A stretch of DNA of 37,308 nt, from NCBI GenBank assembly GCA_022566895.1, contig JADFIA010000021.1:1-37308 (forward strand), written 5' to 3'. This stretch comes from Pseudomonadota bacterium. Its GTDB lineage: Bacteria > Pseudomonadota > Alphaproteobacteria > Sphingomonadales > SMXR01. The notes beneath the pieces are model-generated. The model saw only the letters and a list, made by a program, of their open reading frames with translations, searched no databases and was not told where the DNA came from. How positions within the stretch are numbered: the first letter of the stretch is position 1; each line of letters begins with the position of its first letter. Made by a program: the position numbers and the translations under genes. Shown here piece after piece: positions 26,897-35,064 of this stretch.

Positions 26897-27814
26897 CTAT
26901 TCCGCTTTCCCGGTCAGACTGGTGTAGGCAAAGCGCACAAAGCTCACCGGATCATTCAGGCCCTGGAACCCGTTGCCCCACTTTTCGTCGAACGATGCTG
27001 TGATCTTGGCCTCCAGAATCTCTTCGAGCGAGTGGCCGGCGGCAATCATCTCCCGAAGCCTGTCGTAGACCGCCTTCGTGACGTCCCGGTAGGCCTGCAA
27101 TTCCTCTTTTGTGGTCACGCCGCCATGGCCGCTGATCACTTGGGTCTGGTCATTGATCGTCGAAAGAGCTTGGTCAAGCCCGGCTACCAGCCCGCTGATG
27201 CCGCCGCCGGAATCGACATCCAAGAACGGATAACGTCCGGCGAAATAGAGATCGCCCATATGGATCACGTTGGCTTTCACAAAATAAATAATGGAATCGC
27301 CGTCGGTATGGGCGTTGGGAATGTGGTAGACCCGCGCTTCGTCGCCATTCACATGGAACGAGATTTGCTGATCGAAAGTGATCACCGGCAGCGCCGCTTT
27401 GGGGCTCGCTGGAACCGTGCGATTGAAAATTTTCTGAACCTGATCGCTTGAAAGACGCCGCCGCACATTATCGTGGGCGACGATCAGAGTGCCGATCGAC
27501 TCCAGCGCCTGGTTGGCGCCGGTATGATCGGGGTGCCAGTGCGTATTGATCAGAAAGCGAATGGGTTTATCTGTAATCCCTGCCACCGCAGCGACAAGAT
27601 AGCTGCTCAACCGGTCAAATTTGTCATCGATCAGAATGACCCCGTCCTCGCCGACCGAGACTCCAATATTGCCGCCCGGGCCGAAGATAGCATAAATTCC
27701 GTTGCCCAGATCCTGGGTTCTTAGCGGACCTGTCTGGGCCCCTGCGGACCCGACCATAAAAAAAACGGCACCCATGGTCATGGCCGCCATCGCTAGTCGT
27801 GTGATAAGCATCAT
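26897..27814 (-). CDS. Secreted MBL-fold metallo-hydrolase
   Basis: This exported metallo-beta-lactamase-fold protein of about 305 residues has a signal peptide (MMLITRLAMAAMTMGAVFFMVGSAGAQ). The zinc motif NTHWHPDHTGANQAL gives the HxHxDH ligands. HIPNAHTDGDSIIYF supplies the next His, and MGDLYFAGRYPFLD the bridging Asp. VISGHGGVTTKEELQAYRDVTKAVYDRL completes the site with another His. This block order matches a common periplasmic MBL group (subclass B-like, SoxH/quinoprotein-relay-like) whose members are mostly uncharacterised, so no substrate is proposed. The frame extends 30 codons upstream, but the double ATG at 27814/27811 sits 3-6 bp after AGGAG and is followed by the signal peptide. 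Confidence 0.85.
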   Translation of the reverse strand: MMLITRLAMAAMTMGAVFFMVGSAGAQTGPLRTQDLGNGIYAIFGPGGNIGVSVGEDGVILIDDKFDRLSSYLVAAVAGITDKPIRFLINTHWHPDHTGANQALESIGTLIVAHDNVRRRLSSDQVQKIFNRTVPASPKAALPVITFDQQISFHVNGDEARVYHIPNAHTDGDSIIYFVKANVIHMGDLYFAGRYPFLDVDSGGGISGLVAGLDQALSTINDQTQVISGHGGVTTKEELQAYRDVTKAVYDRLREMIAAGHSLEEILEAKITASFDEKWGNGFQGLNDPVSFVRFAYTSLTGKAE

Positions 27815-27942
27815 TTGCTCCTGTGCTTTAAATTGGCCGGGAATGTTGGCATAGCGCCACCGGCCGGGCAAGCTGCAGTTTAGGCACCGCGGCCCGGCCG
27901 GCAAGCGCCATTCAGATCAAATTTTCGGGCACCGTCCGGGCT

Positions 27943-28701
27943 TTAATCAAACTTCGGCGGCCGTTTTTCCATAAAGGCAGTGAACACTTCGCGGGCTTCT
28001 TCGGAGCGGATACGCTCGGCGATCAGCTTTCCTTCTTCGGCCATGGCTTTAAGAACCGGCTCCTGGTGCCCGCGCAAGAGCTTTTTGGTCAGCTTGACCG
28101 CCTGCGGCGGCTTTGCGGCCAGCGCCCGGGCGGCCTCCATGGCCCGCTCGAACAGTTCGTCGTCGGGCACCACCGCGTTGACCAGCCCCAGCGCCTCGGC
28201 CTCGGCGGCATCGAACTCCTTGGCCAATAACAACAGCTCACTGGCTTTGGCCCGTCCGAGCATGCGCGGTAATAGAAAAGTCGAGCCGGCCTCCGGTACG
28301 ATGGCCAGATCGACAAACGGCATCTTAAAGCGCGCTGATTGGGCCGCGTAGACGAGATCGGCATGCAGAAGCATGGTCGTCCCGATCCCCACCGCCAAGC
28401 CGTTCACGGCCACCACGAACGGTTTTTCAATGGCCGGAAGAGCGGCCAGAAAAGCATTTACCGGGCTCGCCTCGTCGCTCGGCGGATATTGCAGAAAATC
28501 GTTGATGTCGTTGCCGGCCGTAAAACTATCGCCCGAACCGGTCAGCAACAGAACCCTCAAGCCATCGTCCTCGGCTACGGTTTTGATGGCCTCGACCAGG
28601 CCCCGATACATGTCCCGGGTCAAAGCGTTTTTCTTTTGCGGCCGCTCGAAGCGAACCGTCATGATGCGGTGGGCAATTTCGACGCTCAAATGTTCGGACA
28701 T
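27943..28701 (-). CDS. Enoyl-CoA hydratase/isomerase family protein
   Basis: This 252-residue crotonase-superfamily protein (enoyl-CoA hydratase-like) has the blocks RFERPQKKNALTRDMY, LLTGSGDSFTAGNDINDFL (oxyanion hole), VVAVNGLAVGIGTTMLLHADLVYA and FVDLAIVPEAGSTFLLPRMLGRAKASELLLLA. The last has the Glu position of hydratases, while the second catalytic Glu region (GIGTTM) is atypical. An isomerase or a specialised crotonase is therefore possible. TGGAG lies 7 bp before ATG 28701, which is preferred over an in-frame start 72 codons upstream that would run into the divergent Ddl-like gene. No partner gene lies alongside. Confidence 0.88.
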   Translation of the reverse strand: MSEHLSVEIAHRIMTVRFERPQKKNALTRDMYRGLVEAIKTVAEDDGLRVLLLTGSGDSFTAGNDINDFLQYPPSDEASPVNAFLAALPAIEKPFVVAVNGLAVGIGTTMLLHADLVYAAQSARFKMPFVDLAIVPEAGSTFLLPRMLGRAKASELLLLAKEFDAAEAEALGLVNAVVPDDELFERAMEAARALAAKPPQAVKLTKKLLRGHQEPVLKAMAEEGKLIAERIRSEEAREVFTAFMEKRPPKFD

Positions 28702-28885
28702 TTTTGGCTCCAGACAAGGGTGCGCGGGAAGGCGGCATCCTACACCATATTTTTGCCATGGAAGTGGGGAAAAAAGGAGCCGGCCGGAGGCGCGGCGGCG
28801 AAACCTTTGTGCGCCGGCATGGAATGAAGTATGACTGGCCCTCGAGGGGCCGGCGGCGGAACATTCAGAGGATATAAAATCCCGT

Positions 28886-30109
28886 ATGAGCAAGGACCGC
28901 AAGCGTATTGCTGTCATCTTCGGAGGGCAAAGCGTCGAGCACGACGTCAGTATCCTTACCGGCCTGCAGTTTCTTGAAGCGCTGGATTTGGATCGCTTCG
29001 AGGGCCTGCCGGTCTATGTGGCGCCGGACGGCGGCTGGTGGACCGGTGAAGCGCTCTTGAAACGCAGCTTTTATCCTTTAGACGCGGATAAGAAGAAACG
29101 ACTTAAAGCGGTGCGCCTCGACGTCGGGCGGGCCCGCAGTGCCGGGGCCGCCTTGCTGGCCGCCAAGGGCGGTCTTTTCGGCCCCAAAGAAGACCAATTG
29201 CCGTTCGACCTGATGGTCCCGGCGATCCACGGCAGCAATGGCGAAGACGGAACCCTGCAGGGGCTGCTGGCCTTTCATGGCGTGCCCTTCGCCGGTTGCC
29301 GGGCGCTGGCTTCGAGCACGACGATGGATAAGGACTTCACCAAGCGGGTCTTGGGCGCCCTCGGTGTGCCGGTGTTGCCGGGCGCCCGGATCGAACGGCC
29401 GCAAAGCGGGGCCAGCCTCGAGCCCAAGGCCATGGAGAGGCAGCTGGCCGAGGGACTTGGCCGCCTCGAGTTTCCTTTGTTCGTCAAACCGCTGGGGCTG
29501 GGCAGTAGCATCGGCGCCTCGGTGGCTGACGATATGGATGGACTTCTGGCGGCGCTACTGGCCGTCTTCCGGATAGATCAGGCGGCGCTCGTCGAGCCCA
29601 AAGTGGCCAATCTTCGGGAATATAACGTGGCCGCGAGCCGGGCCACGGGTGTGCTCCGGCTGTCGGCGATCGAGCGGCCCAAGAGCGCCGCCGATTTTCT
29701 CAATTTCAGCGAAAAATATCTCTCCGGAGGCAGTGGCGGCGCCAAGCTTGACGAAGCGCCGAGCGAGGGCATGTTGTCGCAGAACCGGGTCTTGAATCCC
29801 GAAGAATTGACCCCGGATCAGAGTACGGCCATTCAAAACCACGCCCGGTGCGTCTTCGAGACCTTTAATTTGGCCGGCTCGGTGCGCATCGACTTTCTCT
29901 CGGATGCCGAAAGCGGCGAGTTGTGGTTTAACGAGGTCAATACGGTGCCCGGATCGTTCGCCTGTTATCTCTGGCAAGCAGCCGAGCCACCGCTTTCCTT
30001 CATCGAACTGACCACCTCCCTGATCGAGGAAGGTCTGCGGCTGTCGGCGGGCGAGCGGGCCCAAACCGACGTTCAGACCGCGCGAGCGGTCATTTTTGAC
30101 CGCGGGTGA
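28886..30109 (+). CDS. D-alanine-D-alanine ligase-like ATP-grasp enzyme
   Basis: This 407-residue ATP-grasp ligase has the Ddl N-terminal signature VIFGGQSVEHDVSILTG and FDLMVPAIHGSNGEDGTLQGLLAFHGVPFAG. ATP-grasp blocks follow: FPLFVKPLGLGSSIGASV, then AALVEPKVANLREYNVAAS and GSVRIDFLS. The metal-binding end is LWFNEVNTVPGSFACYLWQA. Canonical Ddl proteins end this block in NTxPGxT followed by a Ser-containing segment, whereas this one has NTVPGSFACYLW and an insert around SGGSGGAKLDEAPSEGM. It is therefore a diverged relative whose amino-acid pair may differ from D-Ala-D-Ala. It is longer than E. coli Ddl (306 residues). It leads the operon with the hydrolase and MurF-like genes. Confidence 0.85.
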   Translation: MSKDRKRIAVIFGGQSVEHDVSILTGLQFLEALDLDRFEGLPVYVAPDGGWWTGEALLKRSFYPLDADKKKRLKAVRLDVGRARSAGAALLAAKGGLFGPKEDQLPFDLMVPAIHGSNGEDGTLQGLLAFHGVPFAGCRALASSTTMDKDFTKRVLGALGVPVLPGARIERPQSGASLEPKAMERQLAEGLGRLEFPLFVKPLGLGSSIGASVADDMDGLLAALLAVFRIDQAALVEPKVANLREYNVAASRATGVLRLSAIERPKSAADFLNFSEKYLSGGSGGAKLDEAPSEGMLSQNRVLNPEELTPDQSTAIQNHARCVFETFNLAGSVRIDFLSDAESGELWFNEVNTVPGSFACYLWQAAEPPLSFIELTTSLIEEGLRLSAGERAQTDVQTARAVIFDRG

Positions 30110-30116
30110 TCCGGGC

Positions 30117-30896
30117 ATGTCCCCACCCAAAACCCCCTTTCACAAGCTGACGCTGGGTCCGGAGGCCACCGAGGCGCCGCAGATCATCTGGCTACACGGC
30201 TGGGGTCAGACCCACGCTTCGCTGTTGCCGCTGGCCGAGCTGATGGAAAAGCGGGCGACAAATATTCTTTTTGACCTGCCCGGTTTTGGCAAAACGGAGC
30301 GTCTCGAGCGGGGTGCCGCGAGCCCGGAATATGCGGCGGCCGTGGCTGCGGAATTGACAGCCCTGCCAGCCGGCAGGCGCCTCATTGTAGGCCATTCCTT
30401 TGGCTGCCGGGTCGCCTTGCGACTAGCCGCCGGCTGGCCGGAGCTGGTGGGCGGCCTGGTCCTGATCGCCCCGGCCGGACTGCCGAGACGGCGCAGCGTC
30501 CTGTGGCGGGGCCGGGCAGTGGGGTTGAAATTGAGCGGTCGCATGGCCCGTTTTGCGGATCGGCTTTTGGGCAGCCGGCTTCACGACCGTTTTGCCGTAC
30601 GTTTTGGCAGCGCCGATTATCGCAACGCCGGCCCCTTGCGGGAAAGCTTCGTCAAGATCGTCAACGAGGACCTTTCCGAGGTCGCCCGGCAGATCAGCCA
30701 GCCGGTCGCAATCTTGGTTGGTGAGGCCGATACCGAAACACCGCCCGAAATCAGCCGCCGCTATGCACAGCTGATCGAGAACGCCGGGCTCGTGGTGCTT
30801 CCGGGTTTTGGTCATCTCGATATCCTTTCGCGCGGTCGCCACCAGCTGGAGGCACGGCTGTCGCGCTTTCTAGAGGAGCACGGCTTTGGTCATTGA
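30117..30896 (+). CDS. Alpha/beta hydrolase
   Basis: This alpha/beta-hydrolase of about 259 residues has the oxyanion motif HGWGQT near residue 30, the nucleophile elbow LIVGHSFGCRVAL (Ser about 92), an acid in AILVGEADTETPPE (Asp about 206) and the terminal catalytic His in LPGFGHLDIL. These place it among general hydrolases/esterases; no further specificity is visible. The frame is open to TTG 30096, inside the Ddl-like gene; ATG 30117 follows GGGTGA by 7 bp and lies 8 bp after the Ddl stop. Its 3' end overlaps the MurF-like gene by 11 bp, so the three genes are translationally coupled. Confidence 0.82.
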   Translation: MSPPKTPFHKLTLGPEATEAPQIIWLHGWGQTHASLLPLAELMEKRATNILFDLPGFGKTERLERGAASPEYAAAVAAELTALPAGRRLIVGHSFGCRVALRLAAGWPELVGGLVLIAPAGLPRRRSVLWRGRAVGLKLSGRMARFADRLLGSRLHDRFAVRFGSADYRNAGPLRESFVKIVNEDLSEVARQISQPVAILVGEADTETPPEISRRYAQLIENAGLVVLPGFGHLDILSRGRHQLEARLSRFLEEHGFGH

Positions 30897-32553
30897 AAAC
30901 CTGGCGCTTGGTCTGACCCTTTTGGGCAGCCTCCTGCTGGTCGCCAGCCTCGGTTATTTTTTCCACCTGAGGGGCAAAGCGATGCTGCTGTTTTTCCAGC
31001 AGGAGGAATATGACGCTCAGCGAATCACTGGTTGGTGGTGGCGCAACCGTGCATTTGATCGAACCACCAGCCTGGCTGTCCTATTCATTTATCTGATTGA
31101 GCTTGGCTTTGATTTCCGCTCGCTGGCGGCGGTGCTGATGGTCTCTTATGCCGCCGCTTTTGCTTTTTATGCCGGTGCGGTGCGCAGCCGGGCCGTGCTG
31201 ACCAGAGCAAAAAAGAAGCTGGTGATGACCGACCGGGCGCGGCGCATTCACCTTATGTATCTGGTGCTGGCGGTGGCGGCCATCGCCGGCATTGTGATGA
31301 TCAGCGGCAGCCTTGGCTCGCCGGTCGGCAAGGTGTTGTTCCTTTTGCTCCTGCAGGCGCCGCTTTTTGTGATGCTGCTAGCCAACGCGCTGCTGGCGCC
31401 CATAGAAGCCCGGGTGCGGGCCCTGTTCCTTGACGAGGCGCGTCAGAAGTTGCACCAGGTTTCACCCAAAATCGCCGCCATCGCCGGCTCCTACGGCAAA
31501 ACCTCCACCAAGCATATCCTGGCCCATATTCTCTCGGCCGTGGAACCGACCCTGGCCACACCCGGCAGCGTCAATACGGAGATGGGCATCACCCGCATTA
31601 TCCGGCAGGATCTGGAGCCGCGGCACCGCTTTTTCGTGGTCGAGATGGGTGCTTACGGCCCCGGCGCCATCCGCCGGCTGTGCGCCCTGACGCCACCGGA
31701 TTTGGGGATTCTGACGGCGATCGGCCTGGCGCATCTCGAGCGTTTCGGCAGCCAGGAAAAGGTCGTCGAGGCCAAGTTTGAGTTGGCCGAGGTCATGAGC
31801 CAAAAGGGCGGCCGGACGATCGTCAACGCGCCGCGAATCCCGGCCGGTGGCTTGGAAGCGGTGATGGTGGACGAAGATTCACTGATTCTTCTGCACCACG
31901 AAGAGGCCGCCGACGGCTGGTCAGGTGCCCGCATCGCCAAGCGGCAGGTGACGCGGACCGGAATTCAAGTCGATCTCGAAATTGCCGCGAGCGGAACGAC
32001 CCTGAACCTTGAAGCGCCGCTCTATGGTTCTCATCAGGCCGAGAATGTTGCCCTGGCCGCCCTGGCGGCGCTGCAGCTTGGTATCAGCGAGGCGATCATC
32101 AAGGCCAGCCTGAAGACCCTGCCGCAGATTCGCCACCGCCTCGAGGTCCTGCCCTCAAAAGACGGCCCGACGGTGATTGATGACGCTTACAACTCGAACC
32201 CCTCAGGCTTCGCGGCGGCGCTGCAGGTGCTCGATCTCTTCGCCGAACCGGACGGCAAGCGCTATTTGATCACCCCGGGAATGGTCGAACTGGGCCCCGA
32301 GCACGACCGGCAGCATCTGGAGTTGGGGCGCCTGGCCGGAAAATCCACGGATGTAGCTCTGGTCGTAACGGCGGAGCGCATTCCGACCTTTGTCGAAGGT
32401 ATCAAAGAGACAATGGGCCCCGAAGCTGAATTGCACGCTTTTGCCACACAAGGCAAAGCCGAAGCTCACCTCAAGGCCGCGGCCGGCGCCCACGATGTGA
32501 TTTTATTTGAAAACAACCTGCCCGATCTGTTCGAACAGCGCCTGCGGCTTTGA
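30886..32553 (+). CDS. Membrane-bound Mur ligase (MurF-like)
   Basis: This 555-residue protein fuses an N-terminal membrane region to a Mur-ligase domain. Transmembrane segments are expected at about 7-27, 60-80, 82-100, 125-145 and 150-170. The ligase part has the P-loop AAIAGSYGKTSTKHILAHIL (Lys205), the MurF-type EMGAYGPGAIRRLCALTPPDLGILTAIGLAHLERFGS and the C-terminal HRLEVLPSKDGPTVIDDAYNSNPSGFAAAL. MurF normally adds D-Ala-D-Ala to UDP-MurNAc-tripeptide in the cytoplasm and has no membrane part, so this is probably a second Mur ligase acting on a lipid-linked or membrane-associated acceptor. Pairing with a Ddl-like enzyme in one operon supports a dipeptide-ligation route. The start is TTG 30886 with AGAGGAG 7 bp upstream. 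Confidence 0.85.
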   Translation: MVIENLALGLTLLGSLLLVASLGYFFHLRGKAMLLFFQQEEYDAQRITGWWWRNRAFDRTTSLAVLFIYLIELGFDFRSLAAVLMVSYAAAFAFYAGAVRSRAVLTRAKKKLVMTDRARRIHLMYLVLAVAAIAGIVMISGSLGSPVGKVLFLLLLQAPLFVMLLANALLAPIEARVRALFLDEARQKLHQVSPKIAAIAGSYGKTSTKHILAHILSAVEPTLATPGSVNTEMGITRIIRQDLEPRHRFFVVEMGAYGPGAIRRLCALTPPDLGILTAIGLAHLERFGSQEKVVEAKFELAEVMSQKGGRTIVNAPRIPAGGLEAVMVDEDSLILLHHEEAADGWSGARIAKRQVTRTGIQVDLEIAASGTTLNLEAPLYGSHQAENVALAALAALQLGISEAIIKASLKTLPQIRHRLEVLPSKDGPTVIDDAYNSNPSGFAAALQVLDLFAEPDGKRYLITPGMVELGPEHDRQHLELGRLAGKSTDVALVVTAERIPTFVEGIKETMGPEAELHAFATQGKAEAHLKAAAGAHDVILFENNLPDLFEQRLRL

Positions 32554-32570
32554 TCCGCATTTAGAGAGAT

Positions 32571-33128
32571 TTACGAAGCGATCCTGAACACCATCACGGC
32601 CCGCGCCTCGCGGCCAAGACTATCTTTGACCTTAAGCCGCATCTTGTGCTTGCCCTTGGGGATCTCGGCCTTCAGGGCCCGGATCCCTTCCTCCGTAATC
32701 TCGGCGTGCTCGAGAATCTTGTCGGTGATATCTCGCCAGCCAAAATATCTGTAATGTACGCGGATCGAGTCGAGATCGATCGTTGCCTCGCCCTGGGGTT
32801 CGAAATTCATGATGAAGTCGATCGGCGAACGAAGCTCTTCGCCTTCCTCAGCCACCGCGCCGGGTTGCAGAATGGTGATTATCGGCGCGTTCTCTACGAG
32901 AGTGAATTTGTCCTCGAAGGAAAATTCCGGCTCTTCCTCGTCCATCTGAAGACCCTGATTCTCCTTTGCCCAAACTTCGAAATCATCCTGCGAAATCAGC
33001 ACAAAGCCTTCATTTTCACAGGGGCCAGCGTAGGAAAATTGGGGTGAAAAGACGAGGCCGCCGAGCAGCAGTGCGGCCACCGCAAGAAATCCTCGGCCAG
33101 AGGCCAACTTTTCCTTAATCAGATTCAT
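32571..33128 (-). CDS. Secreted hypothetical protein
   Basis: This 185-residue protein has a signal peptide (hydrophobic core about 14-28, cleavage around FSYAG at 31-35, numbering from ATG 33128). Two cysteines are near the start of the mature protein. The mature part is acidic (DEEEPEFSFEDKF, EEGEELRSP). The C-terminal half contains DLDSIRVHYRYFGWRDITDKI and IPKGKHKMRLKVKDSLGREARAVMVFRI, which looks like a single beta-sandwich or Ig-like domain. No family is recognised. GGAGGG 4-5 bp upstream fixes ATG 33128 rather than the ATG four codons earlier. It is convergent with the MurF-like gene with a 17-bp gap; a role in the envelope is possible but inferred. Confidence 0.75.
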   Translation of the reverse strand: MNLIKEKLASGRGFLAVAALLLGGLVFSPQFSYAGPCENEGFVLISQDDFEVWAKENQGLQMDEEEPEFSFEDKFTLVENAPIITILQPGAVAEEGEELRSPIDFIMNFEPQGEATIDLDSIRVHYRYFGWRDITDKILEHAEITEEGIRALKAEIPKGKHKMRLKVKDSLGREARAVMVFRIAS

Positions 33129-33358
33129 AAGACCCTCCATTCGGCCGAGACCGAGCCTTCTCCCTGCCCGGTACCTCTTGCGTGAATGTGAATCCTATGG
33201 TCGGTGGTCTCGCCCACGATGCAGCCGCAAAGGTAGCCCTTTAGATGACTCGCCGGGATTGTGCCAAAGATTTGGACTGCCCGTCAAACGAATCGCACGG
33301 CCGACTGGCACTAGAGGGCGCCCAAGGGCGACAATGAGGTGGCGCCGACCGGGCCGGA
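33129..33358. other. Intergenic region with no recognised gene
   Basis: These 230 bp lie between two minus-strand hypothetical genes. A short plus-strand frame of 30 codons (33245-33337) has an ATG but no convincing ribosome-binding site. I see no terminator hairpin with a T-run. Confidence 0.4.
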
Positions 33359-33622
33359 TTAGTTGGTGACCTGATCTCGGTCAACGTCGCCAAAATCTCC
33401 GGCCATAACCCGCTCCAAGGTATCGTAGAGCGAGGTGATGGCGGCGCGGCGGCCACGAGTCCTGGTTTTCAGGACCGCGGCACCGGACAGAAACGCATCG
33501 GCCAGGGCATCCGAGTCAACGCCGTTCTGGTAGGCCAGATCGACGGTGTTCTGCAGATGCCGGAAGGCACGCTTCAGATCAGCCTGGTAGCGATCGAACT
33601 GGACTCTGTCGTAGCCGGTCAT
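33359..33622 (-). CDS. Small hypothetical protein
   Basis: This 87-residue protein is not recognised. It is predicted mostly helical (DRVQFDRYQADLKRAFRHLQNTVDLAYQNG, then DALADAFLSGAAVLKTR and AITSLYDTLERVM) and has no signal peptide and no cysteine. AAGGAG 8 bp before ATG 33622 supports this start over one 16 codons upstream. It lies downstream of merB on the same strand with a 144-bp gap that holds an inverted repeat and tandem 11-bp repeats, so it may have its own promoter. Confidence 0.7.
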   Translation of the reverse strand: MTGYDRVQFDRYQADLKRAFRHLQNTVDLAYQNGVDSDALADAFLSGAAVLKTRTRGRRAAITSLYDTLERVMAGDFGDVDRDQVTN

Positions 33623-33669
33623 TTTTTTTCTCCTTATACCCACTGGCGGAATCATCTGCTGTCGTTTCA

Positions 33670-33710
33670 TGGGCCAATGCTACGGCCCATAATGTGAATA
33701 TATGGTGAAT
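33670..33710. repeat. Inverted repeat and tandem 11-bp repeats upstream of the small gene
   Basis: ATGGGCC (33669-33675) and GGCCCAT (33684-33690) form a perfect 7-bp inverted repeat with an 8-base loop. It is followed directly by two tandem 11-bp units (33689-33699 and 33700-33710) that agree at nine positions and contain GTGAAT. They lie 50-90 bp upstream of the 87-residue gene (minus strand) and could be an operator. No T-run follows the hairpin on either strand, so it is not a clear terminator. Confidence 0.5.
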
Positions 33711-33766
33711 AATTCCTTAATCGAGGGCGGGGCCCGAAATTTCAGCAAATCGTGAGAAAGGATTGA

Positions 33767-34432
33767 TCACCGGCGCGGCTTGATATCGGGAAAGCGGTTA
33801 GCGTTTCTCCGGTTGGCCAGCCTTAGGGCTTCGGGCAGGCTGACAGCGCCCATATGGCCCTTGCCCGCGGCCTGTATCGCGAACAGATCGCGGTTGGCGA
33901 AAAAATTGACGTGGCAGCAAAACTCGCCCCGCAAGTCCTTTGCGAACGCCTCGTGGTCCGGCATCACGAACGAAAGCACGGGATCGGACGGGATTGCCCC
34001 TTCAAGCCGTCCCCCATTGAGCCGTATTTTGATCGTGCCGCCGCCGGCCGGGCACAGGCTCTCGATTTCGGCCGCAATCCCCAACAGCCCGGGCAGGAAG
34101 AGCGCATCAAAGGCGCACCAAGTATAGAGTACCGTGCCGTTGGTGATCAGGCGGTGCCGGGTCGGCACGGTCGACAGGCCGATAAAAGCTGTGATTCTGC
34201 CGTCCTCCCCGAGGTCATAAGCGGCTTCGGGAACCAGGGCCAGCAGGTCACGGACCTCGCTGTCGTCTCGGCCGGCTGCCGCAAGCGCACTCATTTCAAC
34301 CGCTTGGCCGCCGAGCAACAGACGGTAAAGCGTGATGATCAGCCGCTGTAGTTCCGGCGGGTTTGCTCGCAGGTAATTCTGTTCAAGGAACCGTTCGGCA
34401 AGCGCCAACGTATCTTCCGGCTTCAGACTCAT
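33767..34432 (-). CDS. merB: Alkylmercury lyase MerB
   Basis: MerB cleaves the carbon-mercury bond of organomercurials to release Hg(II). The 221-residue length is close to the usual 212. The N-terminal winged-helix-like region is followed by the catalytic core. WCAFDALFLPGLLG carries Cys106 and Asp109, matching the known Cys96 and Asp99 of plasmid R831b MerB. GEFCCHVNFFAN carries Cys172, matching Cys159. AEIESLCP and GAVSLPEALRLANRR are also family blocks. The frame is open for 41 codons more, but ATG 34432 follows the promoter at 34481-34511 and gives the family length. It is divergent from a MerR gene. No merA, merT or merP is present in the window, so the released Hg(II) would have to be handled elsewhere. 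Confidence 0.88.
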   Translation of the reverse strand: MSLKPEDTLALAERFLEQNYLRANPPELQRLIITLYRLLLGGQAVEMSALAAAGRDDSEVRDLLALVPEAAYDLGEDGRITAFIGLSTVPTRHRLITNGTVLYTWCAFDALFLPGLLGIAAEIESLCPAGGGTIKIRLNGGRLEGAIPSDPVLSFVMPDHEAFAKDLRGEFCCHVNFFANRDLFAIQAAGKGHMGAVSLPEALRLANRRNANRFPDIKPRR

Positions 34433-34456
34433 TCTCGATATTCCCGACCTTTTTGC

Positions 34457-34485
34457 TTCAATACAAACTGCCGACCGCCTATTAT
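34457..34485 (+). promoter_or_regulatory. Candidate promoter of merR
   Basis: TTCAAT (34457-34462) and TATTAT (34480-34485) are separated by 17 bp on the plus strand. Transcription would begin near 34492, inside the MerR dyad, which would give the autorepression usual for this family. Confidence 0.45.
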
Positions 34486-34511
34486 AAACTCTGTAGTAAC
34501 TACAGACGCAA
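34481..34511 (-). promoter_or_regulatory. MerR-type promoter of merB with 19-bp spacer
   Basis: On the minus strand TTGCGT (34506-34511) and TATAAT (34481-34486) are separated by 19 bp. The over-long spacer is the signature of promoters activated by MerR-family proteins, which untwist the DNA. The spacer contains the dyad TCTGTAGT-A-ACTACAGA (34490-34506), whose arms are perfect. Confidence 0.85.
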
Positions 34512-34523
34512 GGGAGGCCGGGC

Positions 34524-34949
34524 ATGGCCATGAAAGCGGTTTCAAGATCAGCCATGACCCGTGGCCAGCTGGCGGCTCAAACAGGCTGTAACGGCGAAAC
34601 CATCAGATATTATGAAAAGATTGGCCTGATGCCAAACCCGGCCCGTACCGCGGCCGGTTATCGGATCTACGATGAAGTTCATCTACGGCGCTTGTCGTTT
34701 ATCATGCGCTTGCGGGCCCTTGGGTTCAGGCTTGAGGAAGTGCGCAGTCTTTTGGGGCTGGTGGATTCGAACGCCTATACCTGCGGCGAGGTTCAGGCGA
34801 TTACCGTTGAACATTTGGCTGTGGTCCGCCAGAAGCTGGCCGATTTGGAGAAAATGGAACGATCGCTCGATAAACTGGCGGCCAAATGCACCGGCGACGC
34901 TGTTCCCGAATGCCCGATCATCGACGACCTTTATCCCGATGCCGCGTGA
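34524..34949 (+). CDS. merR: MerR-type metal-responsive regulator
   Basis: This 141-residue MerR-family regulator has a helix-turn-helix and wing (TRGQLAAQTGCNGETIRYYEKIGLMPNPARTAAGYRIYDE), then RLSFIMRLRALGFRLEEVRSLLGL and a dimerisation helix. Its three expected metal-site cysteines are Cys87 (AYTCGEV), Cys122 and Cys130 (AKCTGDAVPECPI), corresponding to Cys82, Cys117 and Cys126 of Tn501 MerR. The spacing of the last pair is one residue shorter, as in CueR-like proteins. Divergence from merB makes Hg(II) sensing most likely. GGGAGG lies 6 bp before ATG 34524. It probably controls both the merB promoter and the promoter at 35004-35034. Confidence 0.88.
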   Translation: MAMKAVSRSAMTRGQLAAQTGCNGETIRYYEKIGLMPNPARTAAGYRIYDEVHLRRLSFIMRLRALGFRLEEVRSLLGLVDSNAYTCGEVQAITVEHLAVVRQKLADLEKMERSLDKLAAKCTGDAVPECPIIDDLYPDAA

Positions 34950-35003
34950 GGGGCGGTGAACCAGCCGGCGTCGACGCTCTCGGTTGCCGACCGCGATCGG
35001 CCC

Positions 35004-35034
35004 TTGACCCTGTATTTCCTACAGGGCTTAGACT
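35004..35034 (+). promoter_or_regulatory. MerR-type promoter of the GDCCVxC gene with 19-bp spacer
   Basis: TTGACC (35004-35009) and TAGACT (35029-35034) are separated by 19 bp. CCCTGTA and TACAGGG form a perfect 7-bp inverted repeat around a 5-bp centre within and beside the spacer. This closely resembles the elongated promoters of MerR, CadR and ZntR regulons. The transcript would start near 35041, favouring ATG 35065 for the gene. Confidence 0.85.
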
Positions 35035-35064
35035 GGTGCCTCGAATCATAGGATGAGTCGGACC

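Noticed and set aside
33245-33337. 30-codon plus-strand frame between two hypothetical genes
   Set aside because: No convincing ribosome-binding site, no recognisable motif, and short frames of this length are expected by chance.
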